Assembly (NCBI GenBank): GCA_002383165.1
Contig: DFXK01000011.1
Location: forward strand, 243,251 to 307,250
DNA length: 64,000 nucleotides
From: Flavobacteriales bacterium UBA4110
Lineage (GTDB): Bacteria > Bacteroidota > Bacteroidia > Flavobacteriales > Weeksellaceae
Direction: 5' to 3'
Position 1 is the first letter of the stretch. Each line of letters opens with the position of its first letter. Of the stretch, positions 15,339 to 22,991 are shown one piece after another. Made by a program: the position numbers and the translations under genes. A model generated the notes under the pieces. The model saw only the letters and a list, made by a program, of their open reading frames with translations. It was not told the DNA's origin and made no database searches.

Positions 15339-16088
15339 TTGAAAACAATATTTATCACCGGAGCTACTTCCGGAATAGGAAAAGCCACTGCCGTCTTATT
15401 AGCCCAACAAAAAAACAGGTTGATCCTTTGCGGCAGGAACCAAACAGTCTTGGATGAACTGAAAACCGAACTATCAAAAGAAACCGAAGTTTTCACATTA
15501 CGTTTTGATGTCAGGAATTCTGATGAAGTTTTTGCTGCGATCTATTCGCTCCCAGAAGAGTGGAAAAACATTGATGTTCTCATCAATAATGCCGGAAATG
15601 CCCACGGATTGGATTCTCTTGCAGATGGCAATATCGAAGACTGGAATGCTATGATGGACGGCAATGTGAAAGGTCTGCTTTATGTTTCCCAGCCCATTAT
15701 CAGATTGATGAAAGCTCAACAAAACGGCCAAATCATCAATATCAGTTCGGTTGCGGCAAGGCAGACTTATGCTGGTGGCGTGGTCTATTGTGCTTCTAAA
15801 AAAGCGGTTGACACCATCTCAGAAGGAATGAGGATTGAGTTGACGGAATTCGGGATTCGTGTAACGAACATTCAGCCGGGTGCTGTGGAAACAGATTTTT
15901 CCAAAGTGAGATTCAAAGGTGATGAAGCGAAAGCGGCGACGGTCTATGCGGGTTACGAACCTTTGGTTGCAGATGATATTGCCGATGCTATTGCGTACTG
16001 TATCAACGTTCCTGAGAGGGTTTCTGTGGCAGAAATGACTATTTATCCAAAAGCGCAGGCAGAACCACGAACGATTTACAGGAAATAA
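15339..16088 (+). CDS. Short-chain dehydrogenase/reductase, YdfG-like
   Basis: NAD(P)-dependent oxidoreductase of the classical SDR family, 249 residues. Seen: the cofactor loop TGATSGIGKA at residues 7-16, LCGRN (suggesting NADP preference), INNAGNA, catalytic NISSVAARQTYAGGVVYCASKKA (Ser, Tyr, Lys) split across residues about 135-157, and IQPGAVETDF. The C-terminus resembles YdfG/serine 3-dehydrogenase enzymes, which act on hydroxy acids such as L-allo-threonine and 3-hydroxypropionate; the substrate here is not proven. Translation must begin at TTG 15339, since no ATG or GTG is available before the cofactor loop. The next gene's ATG overlaps the stop codon, indicating translational coupling. 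Confidence 0.9.
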   Translation: MKTIFITGATSGIGKATAVLLAQQKNRLILCGRNQTVLDELKTELSKETEVFTLRFDVRNSDEVFAAIYSLPEEWKNIDVLINNAGNAHGLDSLADGNIEDWNAMMDGNVKGLLYVSQPIIRLMKAQQNGQIINISSVAARQTYAGGVVYCASKKAVDTISEGMRIELTEFGIRVTNIQPGAVETDFSKVRFKGDEAKAATVYAGYEPLVADDIADAIAYCINVPERVSVAEMTIYPKAQAEPRTIYRK

Positions 16089-16519
16089 TGAAATCGTTTT
16101 TCTGTTTTATTTTCCTTGTTTGTTTCGTCTTCGGATTTTCTCAGGCTTATTCCAGACAGGAAAAAACTTTTTTGAGTCAGATTTCAAAACTGGATTCTTT
16201 GATGGAAAATAATGATTCTAAGATTTTGGATTTATTTTCTGATGATGTTTCTTTTGGACATTCCAACGGCTGGATTCAGAATAAAGATGATTTCAAAAAA
16301 GATTTCGAATCCGGAAAAGTAAAATATCAATCTGTCAAACAAACTGAATTAAAAGAACTTAAAATCAAAAATAAATTCGCAAATATCCGTAGAATTATTG
16401 CCGTAAAAGGACTTTACAAAAACGAAACATTTGAAATGAAACTCTCTGTTCTCGAATTATGGATCCGGGAAAAAGGAATCTGGAAATTGTGGAGCAGGCA
16501 AAGTGTTGGTTTGAAATAA
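16088..16519 (+). CDS. Exported SnoaL/NTF2-like (DUF4440) protein
   Basis: A 143-residue protein with an N-terminal signal peptide (MKSFFCFIFLVCFVFGFSQ). The mature part has the NTF2-like pattern: helix QISKLDSLMENNDSKIL, DLFSDDVSFGHSNGWIQNKDD, then four strands including IRRIIAVKGLYKNETFEMK and LSVLELWIREKGIWKLWSRQ, which ends with the typical WKL and RQS. This cone-shaped fold is used for ligand binding or catalysis in many unrelated roles, so function is unassigned. The ATG overlaps the stop of the SDR gene (TAATG), so it is the second gene of that operon. tsaB follows with its own promoter. Confidence 0.82.
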   Translation: MKSFFCFIFLVCFVFGFSQAYSRQEKTFLSQISKLDSLMENNDSKILDLFSDDVSFGHSNGWIQNKDDFKKDFESGKVKYQSVKQTELKELKIKNKFANIRRIIAVKGLYKNETFEMKLSVLELWIREKGIWKLWSRQSVGLK

Positions 16520-16542
16520 TTCTTTCTTAATCCTTACATTTG
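16511..16542 (+). promoter_or_regulatory. tsaB promoter, 4 bases from the start codon
   Basis: TTG (16511-16513) and TACATTTG (16535-16542), separated by 21 bases, match the Bacteroidota promoter. Only CACA separates the -7 element from the tsaB ATG, implying a leaderless mRNA. Confidence 0.65.
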
Positions 16543-16546
16543 CACA

Positions 16547-17230
16547 ATGAAAATCCTTCACATAGAAACCTCGTCCAAAAACTGTTCTGTTGCCATCTCC
16601 GATGGTGAAAATTTGCTTTGCCTTTGCGAAGAAGTTTCGGACAACTACAAACAATCCGAAAGTCTGCATACTTTTGTAGAATGGGCTTTGGAAGGCGCTG
16701 AAATTTCCTTGAAAGATTTGGATGCCATTTCTTTGGGCAAAGGTCCGGGTTCTTACACAGGTCTTAGGATTGGAGCAGCTTCTGCCAAAGGTTTTTGTTA
16801 TGGTTTGAAGCTTCCGTTGATTGCAGTTAATTCTTTGGATTCTATGGTTGAAGAATTCGTCAATCAAGGTTTTGATTTAATTATTCCTTTGATTGATGCC
16901 AGAAGAATGGAGGTTTACACTGCTTTTTTTGATGGAAAATCTGGCAAAATGATTTCTGAAACCGAAGCTAAAATTCTTGATGAAAATTCTTTTTCTGAAT
17001 TAGCTGACAAGAAAATTCTCTTCCTTGGAGACGGCGCAAAAAAAGCTCAAGAAATACTAAATCTTCCAAATGCGGAATTCAAATTTGACATTTATCCTTC
17101 AGCAAAAGGCTTGATTAAAAAATCAGTTGAGAAATTTAATCAGCAGGATTTTGAAAATGTTGCTTATTTTGAACCTTTTTATCTAAAAGATTTTCAGGGA
17201 ATTAAGAAAACTGATCGTATCAAAAAGTAA
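16547..17230 (+). CDS. tsaB: tRNA threonylcarbamoyladenosine biosynthesis protein TsaB
   Basis: ASKHA-fold partner of TsaD in the complex that installs t6A at position 37 of ANN-decoding tRNAs; cytosolic. 227 residues is the normal length. Seen: the N-terminal ILHIETSSKNCSVAIS phosphate-loop-like strand pair, LGKGPGSYTGLRIGAASAKGF (split near residues 64-84), the hallmark of the family, then PLIAVNSLDSM and IPLIDARRMEVYTAFF. The very short C-terminal lobe relative to TsaD is as expected. Its promoter is immediately upstream and the start codon begins 4 bases after it. A weak 7-bp inverted repeat (17274-17290) follows the gene, before the next promoter. Confidence 0.94.
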   Translation: MKILHIETSSKNCSVAISDGENLLCLCEEVSDNYKQSESLHTFVEWALEGAEISLKDLDAISLGKGPGSYTGLRIGAASAKGFCYGLKLPLIAVNSLDSMVEEFVNQGFDLIIPLIDARRMEVYTAFFDGKSGKMISETEAKILDENSFSELADKKILFLGDGAKKAQEILNLPNAEFKFDIYPSAKGLIKKSVEKFNQQDFENVAYFEPFYLKDFQGIKKTDRIKK

Positions 17231-17320
17231 ATTCAAAAGTCAAAAAAATCTTTTTCCACCTCTTCAATTTTTATTTAGATTTTATCTAAAATAGAATTAT
17301 GCTAAAAAATCCCTATATAT

Positions 17321-17353
17321 TTGGGGGTTTATTTATTAATTTATTTAATTTTG
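17321..17353 (+). promoter_or_regulatory. Promoter of TonB receptor gene
   Basis: TTG (17321-17323) and TAATTTTG (17346-17353), separated by 22 bases, lie 18 bases before the ATG at 17372. A TTTAGAT/ATCTAAA inverted repeat (17274-17290) just upstream could be an operator; it does not resemble a Fur box. Confidence 0.6.
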
Positions 17354-17371
17354 AGTAAAATATGAAGAGAA

Positions 17372-19813
17372 ATGACAATTAAAAACATTAGCACCCTGTT
17401 TTTTTTGGGTGCTGCAAGTTTTGCTTTTGCACAACAAAAAGATTCGCTATCCAAAGAAAATACCATTGATCAAGTGGTAATTACCGGATCTCGTAACAAC
17501 AAAAGAACCTCTGTCGATACACCTGTTCCCGTGGATGTGATCGACGTGAAACAAGCCAGCGCAGCGACTGGGCAAGTGGATGTCAATCAGCTGTTGCAAT
17601 TTTCTGCGCCGTCTTTCAACTCGAATAAACAATCGGGGTCCGATGGTGCCGATGCAGTAGATCCTGCAACCCTGAGAGGTCTGGGACCGGATCAAACCTT
17701 GGTATTACTAAATGGGAAACGCTACCACCAATCCTCTCTTATTAATTTATTTGGAACGAGAGGTCGTGGAAATACAGGTTCAGATTTGAATACAATCCCG
17801 ACGGCAGCCATTAAAAGAGTAGAAATCCTAAGAGATGGCGCCTCTGCGCAATATGGATCAGATGCCATTGCCGGGGTGATTAACGTGATATTAAACGACA
17901 GAAACCACGGTTTTGAAGGCAATGCATTTTACGGCGTTAACGTATTCGGAAGTCCCGGAAAAAACAATGATGTCGTGTCCGATAAAAAGTTAGACGGTGG
18001 CACTTTAGATTTCAGCGGAAATTATGGAACCAAAATTGGGAACAAAGGCGGTTTTGGAAACTTTACCCTCGAGTTTATGAATAAGGATTATGCCATCAGA
18101 AATGCAAATCCTGCAATTTATACAGCACCTAGACAGCGTTTCGGCGATGCTAAAGCACAGAATATCTATTTCTTTGGTAATATTGAAGTGCCCCTTTCTG
18201 ACAATTTGAAATTTTACTCGCAGCCAGGTTATTCCTTCCGTCATACCAACGCTTATGCCTGGACAAGATCCGCAGATGCAGATGGAAATATCCCATCCGT
18301 ATATCCTGATGGTTTTAACCCGGTAGAAAACACAAAAATCAGTGATTATACCTTTGATAATGGATTAAAATTTAAAGTCGCCGATTGGAATGTAGATTTC
18401 TATAATGCATTGGGAAACAATCGTTTTATGTATCAGATTAACCATACCATTAATGCGACATTGGGAGCCAAATCGCCTACTAGCTTTGATGCTGGAGGAC
18501 ACTCGTTATTACAAAACACGACCGGTTTCAATGCTACAAAATCATTTGATGTATTGCAAGGTTTGAACGTTGCTTTCGGATCTGAATTCCGTACGGAGAC
18601 TTTTAAAATTGTTAAAGGCGAGGAAGCATCATATTCGATGTATGATATTAACGGAAATCTTGTTACCGGAAGCACCGATCAAAGTTTATTAGTAACCAAT
18701 CCCCTTTCTGGCGATATCAGACCTGGAGGTTCACAAGGTTTTCCAGGATATTCACAAGCGGTGGATAAAAGCCGAAATAATATCGCAGGTTACGTTGATA
18801 CGGAGCTAGATGTGACAAAAAATTGGATGGTAAGCGCTGCTGCACGATACGAAAACTACAGTGATTTCGGAGGAACACTTAATGGCAAGTTCTCTACAAG
18901 ATATGCTATTACGCCACAATTCGCCTTCAGGGGTTCAGTTTCAACGGGGTTCCGGGCACCATCTTTGGTACAGAAATATTACAGTTTGCAGTTTACCAAC
19001 TTTCAAGGTGGCCAGTTAACAACCATTCTTCTCGCGTCTAACGACAGCAGTCTGGCGGCAGCGGTTGGCATTCCACAGCTTAAACAGGAAACCTCTGATA
19101 ATGCCAGCGCAGGTTTTACTTTCAACTCGCATAAGTTTACAGCAACAGTCGATGCCTATCACATTAAAGTAAAAAACCGAATTGTTTTAACAGGAACCTT
19201 TGACAGAGATATCCTTTTGGCAGCCACAGGTGGTAATCTCGACCAAAGTATTAACCAAGCCCAGTTCTTTTCCAACGCAGTGGATACAGAATCCAATGGG
19301 GTGGATGTTATTTTGAGTTACACTGATCAGATCGGTGAAGGTAAATTGACCGCAACCTTAGCCGGAAATTATAACAATATGTCTATCCTTAGTGTCCACA
19401 CCAGCGATAAACTCAAAGGCCTGGAAGACACGTATCTAAGTGCAAGAGAGCGAGCTTTCATTTTGGCATCAGCTCCAAAAACGAAGATCAATCTTAACCT
19501 TAATTATAAAATCAACAAATTCAACACGAATTTACAGTTGGTGAGATTTGATAAAGTGACTTTGGTAGGTTATAATGGTCCGGACGATTATCAAGTTTAT
19601 AATCCAAAAACTACGACTGATGTATCTGTCGGTTATGAGTTTAACAAGCATTTTACCTGGATTTTGGGAGGCAAAAATATTTTCAACCGATATCCAACGA
19701 AGCAGATTGGCTCGGTAAGCGATGGTAATACTGAGTCCGGAGGTATATTTGATCCGGTACAAATGGGATTTGCAGGCCGGCAAGCATTCACAAGAATAAT
19801 GTTTAACTTTTAG
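17372..19813 (+). CDS. TonB-dependent receptor
   Basis: An 813-residue outer-membrane transporter. Signal peptide MTIKNISTLFFLGAASFAFAQ is followed at once by a TonB-box-like stretch (NTIDQVVITGSR), with no carboxypeptidase-like domain. The plug (about residues 45-165) has TLRGLGPDQTLVLLNGKRYH, IPTAAIKRVEILRDGASAQYG and SDAIAGVINVILND, and the barrel ends FAGRQAFTRIMFNF with a terminal aromatic residue. The plug with LNTIPTAAIKRVEILRDGASA is of the general siderophore/vitamin B12/sugar receptor type; the substrate is not deducible. It has its own promoter and a bidirectional terminator, so it appears to be a single-gene unit. A short out-of-frame ATG at 17362 would stop after six codons and is ignored. 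Confidence 0.93.
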   Translation: MTIKNISTLFFLGAASFAFAQQKDSLSKENTIDQVVITGSRNNKRTSVDTPVPVDVIDVKQASAATGQVDVNQLLQFSAPSFNSNKQSGSDGADAVDPATLRGLGPDQTLVLLNGKRYHQSSLINLFGTRGRGNTGSDLNTIPTAAIKRVEILRDGASAQYGSDAIAGVINVILNDRNHGFEGNAFYGVNVFGSPGKNNDVVSDKKLDGGTLDFSGNYGTKIGNKGGFGNFTLEFMNKDYAIRNANPAIYTAPRQRFGDAKAQNIYFFGNIEVPLSDNLKFYSQPGYSFRHTNAYAWTRSADADGNIPSVYPDGFNPVENTKISDYTFDNGLKFKVADWNVDFYNALGNNRFMYQINHTINATLGAKSPTSFDAGGHSLLQNTTGFNATKSFDVLQGLNVAFGSEFRTETFKIVKGEEASYSMYDINGNLVTGSTDQSLLVTNPLSGDIRPGGSQGFPGYSQAVDKSRNNIAGYVDTELDVTKNWMVSAAARYENYSDFGGTLNGKFSTRYAITPQFAFRGSVSTGFRAPSLVQKYYSLQFTNFQGGQLTTILLASNDSSLAAAVGIPQLKQETSDNASAGFTFNSHKFTATVDAYHIKVKNRIVLTGTFDRDILLAATGGNLDQSINQAQFFSNAVDTESNGVDVILSYTDQIGEGKLTATLAGNYNNMSILSVHTSDKLKGLEDTYLSARERAFILASAPKTKINLNLNYKINKFNTNLQLVRFDKVTLVGYNGPDDYQVYNPKTTTDVSVGYEFNKHFTWILGGKNIFNRYPTKQIGSVSDGNTESGGIFDPVQMGFAGRQAFTRIMFNF

Positions 19814-19834
19814 AAAGTTGTCATTATTTAACAC

Positions 19835-19865
19835 AAAAAAGAGCGCCTAAAAACGCTCTTTTTTT
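19835..19865. terminator. Bidirectional terminator
   Basis: Stem AAAAAAGAGCG/CGCTCTTTTTT (19835-19845 with 19854-19864) with A/T runs on both sides, between the convergent receptor and PQQ-dehydrogenase genes. It reaches the stop codon of the latter. Confidence 0.85.
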
Positions 19866-21063
19866 ATTTTTTAGAAATCCGATACAATTTTCCACTGTCA
19901 GTAACTGCATAAAGATTCCCATCTTTTCCATCAAACACATCTCGGAATCTCTCGCCTTGGTCTTCTAATAATCGTTCTTCTCCGACAACTTTGTTATTTT
20001 GAAGGATGATTCTGTTGATTTTTTCGCCACTTAAGCAAGCGATGAAAAGATTGTTTTTCCACTCCTCAATATTTCCGGTGTAAAACGTAATTCCACTTGG
20101 AGAGATTACAGGATCCCAATAATAAATTGGTTGTTCCAAACCATCTTTTTTCGTTAGTCCATTATTAATTTTCTCCCCAGAATATTCGATTCCATAGGTA
20201 ATTGTGGGCCAGCCATAATTTTTTCCAGCTTGGATGAGATTGATTTCATCACCGCCTCTTGGACCCATTTCGGTTTCCCAAAGTTCGCCGGTTTCAGGAT
20301 GAATGGCAATTCCCTGTGGATTTCTATGCCCGTATGAAAAGATTTCTGGTTGGGCTTTGTTACTTCCAATAAAAGGATTGCCTGCTGCAGGTTTTCCCTC
20401 TTTATCAATTTTAATAATTTTTCCTAAATAAGCTTTTAAATCCTGAGCCAACGGTCGCGTTTCTAAATCCGATCTTTCGCCTGTGCTTACAAAAAGATTT
20501 CCGATTTTGTCAAAAGCTAATCTGCTTCCGTAATGCAATCTTCCATCATAAGAAGGCGTTGCTCGAAAAATCACTTTTGAATTGATTATTTTAGTTCCAC
20601 TTAAAACGCCTTTTCCGACTGAAGTCAAATTTCCTTTTTCGTAAGGTTCTGAAAATGACCAGTAGATAGTTTGATTCTTATCAAAATCTGGGTCAATTAC
20701 AATATCCAAAAGCCCACCTTGTCCGCGGCTGTCCACTTTTGGTAATCCTGTGATTTTGGAAACAGACTTTCCGTCTTTAGAAACGAGGTTGATATAGCCT
20801 GATTTTTCTGTTATCAGAAAATTGCCATCGGGTAATTGTGCGATTCCCCAGGGTTTACCGAGATTATGATTGATAACATCTACCTTGTATGGAGTTTGTG
20901 TTTTGTAGCCCATCACTCTTGTCTGTCCGGCAAATGCAGGTTTGTAATCAGAATTTGGTTTTTCTGTTTCCACCGGAGGAAGATTTTTGACAGATTCTTT
21001 TTGCTGGCAGGAAACAAAGAAAAAACCTAGAGAGAAAGCAGTAGTAATAATAGATCTTATCAT
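19864..21063 (-). CDS. PQQ-dependent sugar dehydrogenase (soluble glucose dehydrogenase-like), lipoprotein
   Basis: Six-bladed beta-propeller of the soluble quinoprotein glucose/sorbosone dehydrogenase family, which oxidises aldoses with PQQ. The N-terminus MIRSIITTAFSLGFFFVSCQQK is a lipoprotein signal with lipobox FVSC, so the enzyme is membrane-anchored outside the cytoplasm. Family motifs are present: GLPKVDSRGQGGLLDIVIDP, GRLHYGSRLAFDKIGNLFVSTGE with the catalytic-base His, YGHRNPQGIAIHPETGELW, EMGPRGGDEINL and NYGWP. At 399 residues it is shorter than Acinetobacter GdhB. No PQQ synthesis genes are in this window, so it may rely on acquired PQQ, or be a family member with another role. 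Transcribed divergently from the glycosyltransferase gene. Confidence 0.93.
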   Translation of the reverse strand: MIRSIITTAFSLGFFFVSCQQKESVKNLPPVETEKPNSDYKPAFAGQTRVMGYKTQTPYKVDVINHNLGKPWGIAQLPDGNFLITEKSGYINLVSKDGKSVSKITGLPKVDSRGQGGLLDIVIDPDFDKNQTIYWSFSEPYEKGNLTSVGKGVLSGTKIINSKVIFRATPSYDGRLHYGSRLAFDKIGNLFVSTGERSDLETRPLAQDLKAYLGKIIKIDKEGKPAAGNPFIGSNKAQPEIFSYGHRNPQGIAIHPETGELWETEMGPRGGDEINLIQAGKNYGWPTITYGIEYSGEKINNGLTKKDGLEQPIYYWDPVISPSGITFYTGNIEEWKNNLFIACLSGEKINRIILQNNKVVGEERLLEDQGERFRDVFDGKDGNLYAVTDSGKLYRISKK

Positions 21064-21163
21064 AACAGAATTTTGTTAATGTATGGAAAAATGATGCCGA
21101 AAAACGTGGGAATCAACAATGATAACAAATGAGAATCATCCAAAAAATAATAATCAGAATAAT

Positions 21164-21171
21164 TACTTTTG
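21164..21171 (+). promoter_or_regulatory. Glycosyltransferase promoter -7 element, 4 bases from GTG start
   Basis: TACTTTTG matches TAnnTTTG and ends 4 bases before the GTG at 21176. This helps decide the start codon over the upstream ATG at 21119, which would lie outside a transcript starting near 21176. Confidence 0.5.
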
Positions 21172-21175
21172 TTCT

Positions 21176-22384
21176 GTGAAACATTTAGTAATTATCGGGC
21201 AGGTGATTCCTGAGCCAAAATCTACCGCTGCAGGAACGCGGATGATGCAACTTATTGGGATTTTTTCTGAAGCAGGTTATAAAATCAGCTTTCTAACTGC
21301 TGCGAATAATGTTGAGTTTTCAGAGCAAATCGAGGTTCATCCTATAGAAATCAACCAGGGAAGTTTTGATGATAAAATAAAAATACTTGATCCTGATATT
21401 GTGATTTTTGATCGATATGTTACAGAAGAACAATTTGGCTGGCGTGTTTCGGAACATTGCCCGAGAGCGGTAAGAATTCTGGATACGGAGGATTTGCATT
21501 TCCTGAGAGAGGCGAGACACAAAGCATTTAAGGAAAAAAGAGCCTTCAATCATAATGATTTGATCAATGGTGTTTTTCTGCGAGAGATGGCTTCAATTCT
21601 GCGGTGTGACCTTTCTCTGATTATTTCTGAATTTGAATATGAATTATTAACAAAAACTTTCAGAATAGATGCTGAGATTCTTTTTTATTTGCCTTTCTTG
21701 GCTGAAAAGATTGAGAAAAACACGACTTCTTTTCAAAAAAGACAACATTTTGTTAGCATTGGTAATTTTCTTCACGAACCGAACTGGCAGACGGTTCTAA
21801 AATTGAAACAAATCTGGAAAGATATCCGAAAAAACCTTCCGGAAGCAGAGCTTCATATATATGGAGCATACGCCACAGAAAAAGTTTTCCAGCTTCACAA
21901 CAACAAAGAAGGATTTTTGGTTAAAGGACGAGCTGTGTCAGCAGATGAAATTTTTAGAAATTACAGAGTTTTGCTTGCTCCAATTCCTTTTGGCGCAGGA
22001 CTGAAGGGAAAACTGTGGGAAAGTATGAAGTTCGGATTGCCTAATGTTACAAGTTCAGTGGGTGCAGAAGCTATGTCTAGAGATCTCCCTTGGAATGGCT
22101 TTATAGAAGATTCTTATGAGGAATTTACTAACAAAGCAGTGATTTTATATACCAATGAATCAATCTGGAATCAGGCTAATGAAAATGCAACCGAAATTTT
22201 GCAACAGGTTTATAGTAAGACTATTCATGTTCAACCGTTCTGGACTACACTATACAAAATAACAGATAATCTCGATAACCATAGAAATATGCATTTTCTT
22301 GGAAAAATTCTAAAGCATCATCAATTGAACTCTACCAAATATATGAGTCGGTGGATTGAGGAAAAGAATAAAAATTTGTTATAA
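21176..22384 (+). CDS. Glycosyltransferase, GT4-like
   Basis: Predicted cytosolic GT-B fold glycosyltransferase of about 402 residues. The GTG start gives KHLVIIGQVIPEPKSTAAGTRMMQLI, with the glycine-rich loop right at the N-terminus as is usual; the ATG at 21119 would add 19 polar Asn-rich residues and lies upstream of the -7 element. The C-terminal half has HFVSIGNFLHEPNWQTVLKL, PEAELHIYGAY and VLLAPIPFGAGLKGKLWESMKFGLPNVTS (Lys/Glu of the nucleotide-sugar site) split over residues about 280-310. Donor and acceptor are unknown, and no polysaccharide cluster is nearby. A 70-residue unknown gene on the opposite strand ends 30 bases after the stop. Confidence 0.86.
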   Translation: MKHLVIIGQVIPEPKSTAAGTRMMQLIGIFSEAGYKISFLTAANNVEFSEQIEVHPIEINQGSFDDKIKILDPDIVIFDRYVTEEQFGWRVSEHCPRAVRILDTEDLHFLREARHKAFKEKRAFNHNDLINGVFLREMASILRCDLSLIISEFEYELLTKTFRIDAEILFYLPFLAEKIEKNTTSFQKRQHFVSIGNFLHEPNWQTVLKLKQIWKDIRKNLPEAELHIYGAYATEKVFQLHNNKEGFLVKGRAVSADEIFRNYRVLLAPIPFGAGLKGKLWESMKFGLPNVTSSVGAEAMSRDLPWNGFIEDSYEEFTNKAVILYTNESIWNQANENATEILQQVYSKTIHVQPFWTTLYKITDNLDNHRNMHFLGKILKHHQLNSTKYMSRWIEEKNKNLL

Positions 22385-22414
22385 AAAATAGTTTTTTACC
22401 GATAGAATAGGTTA

Positions 22415-22627
22415 TTAATGAACGTATGCTGCTTTATTTTGATAAACATTGATCGTCGCAATTCGGTTTTTACTGTACACGAGTTCTACAGAAAATTGCG
22501 AAATCTCGTATAAAACAAATCTAAGCTCATTTTTTACAGTCTCGCTCATCAGATGGCCTTCGGTGAAAATGATATCACACTGAGATTCATTCGGAAGATT
22601 TTTAAAATCATAATAAGATATATTCAT
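22415..22627 (-). CDS. Small protein of unknown function (70 residues)
   Basis: The frame MNISYYDFKNLPNESQCDIIFTEG begins at ATG 22625-22627. The protein has no signal peptide or membrane segment. It looks structured: DIIFTEGHLMSE, FVLYEISQFSVELVYS and RIATINVYQN alternate like strands and a helix. I recognise no family. Coding is supported only by amino-acid composition and the clean start and stop; it has no clear TAnnTTTG promoter. It sits convergent to the glycosyltransferase and downstream of the tRNA-Asn gene on the same strand, beyond that gene's terminator. Confidence 0.6.
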   Translation of the reverse strand: MNISYYDFKNLPNESQCDIIFTEGHLMSETVKNELRFVLYEISQFSVELVYSKNRIATINVYQNKAAYVH

Positions 22628-22811
22628 AGCAGTTAAATTATAATTGTTTACGAATGATCAATAGTCAATTTCTTTGCCAAAATTTAAAAAACTAATGGAG
22701 GTGAGTTTTTTTATTGGCTGAAATCTTTACTTAGCCTACAACAAAAATGATTAACAAACGGAAATAATAATTAGAATTTGTTTTTAGATATATCCTTACA
22801 ATATTATAAAA

Positions 22812-22843
22812 CAAAAAAACCACCACATTTCTGTGATGGTTTT
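22812..22843 (-). terminator. Terminator of tRNA-Asn transcript
   Basis: Read on the minus strand, the stem AAAACCATCACA/TGTGGTGGTTTT closes a GAAA tetraloop (one G-U pair) and is followed by T residues. It begins two bases after the tRNA 3' end. Confidence 0.85.
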
Positions 22844-22844
22844 G

Positions 22845-22918
22845 CTCCTCCTGCTGGGCTCGAACCAGCGACCCTCTGATTAACAGTCAGATGCTCTAAC
22901 CAACTGAGCTAAGGAGGA
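22845..22918 (-). tRNA. tRNA-Asn (anticodon GTT)
   Basis: The 74-base cloverleaf is readable on the minus strand. Acceptor arms TCCTCCT and AGGAGGA pair over 7 bp with discriminator G; the D-arm has AGCTCAGTTGGTTAGAGC; the anticodon stem TCTGA/TCAGA carries loop CTGTTAA, giving anticodon GTT; and the T-arm reads CTGGTTCGAGCCCAG. CCA is not encoded, as in other Bacteroidota. A terminator hairpin follows directly. Confidence 0.97.
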
Positions 22919-22991
22919 ATGTCCTTTGTTTTAAGTGGTGCAAATATAAGAGGAATTTCCTTTATCCACCAAATTTTTAAAGAACTTTTTT

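Noticed and set aside
17274..17290. TTTAGAT/ATCTAAA repeat as a Fur box before the TonB receptor
   Set aside because: It is 7+3+7 bases and does not resemble the 19-bp Fur consensus; kept only as a possible unnamed operator.
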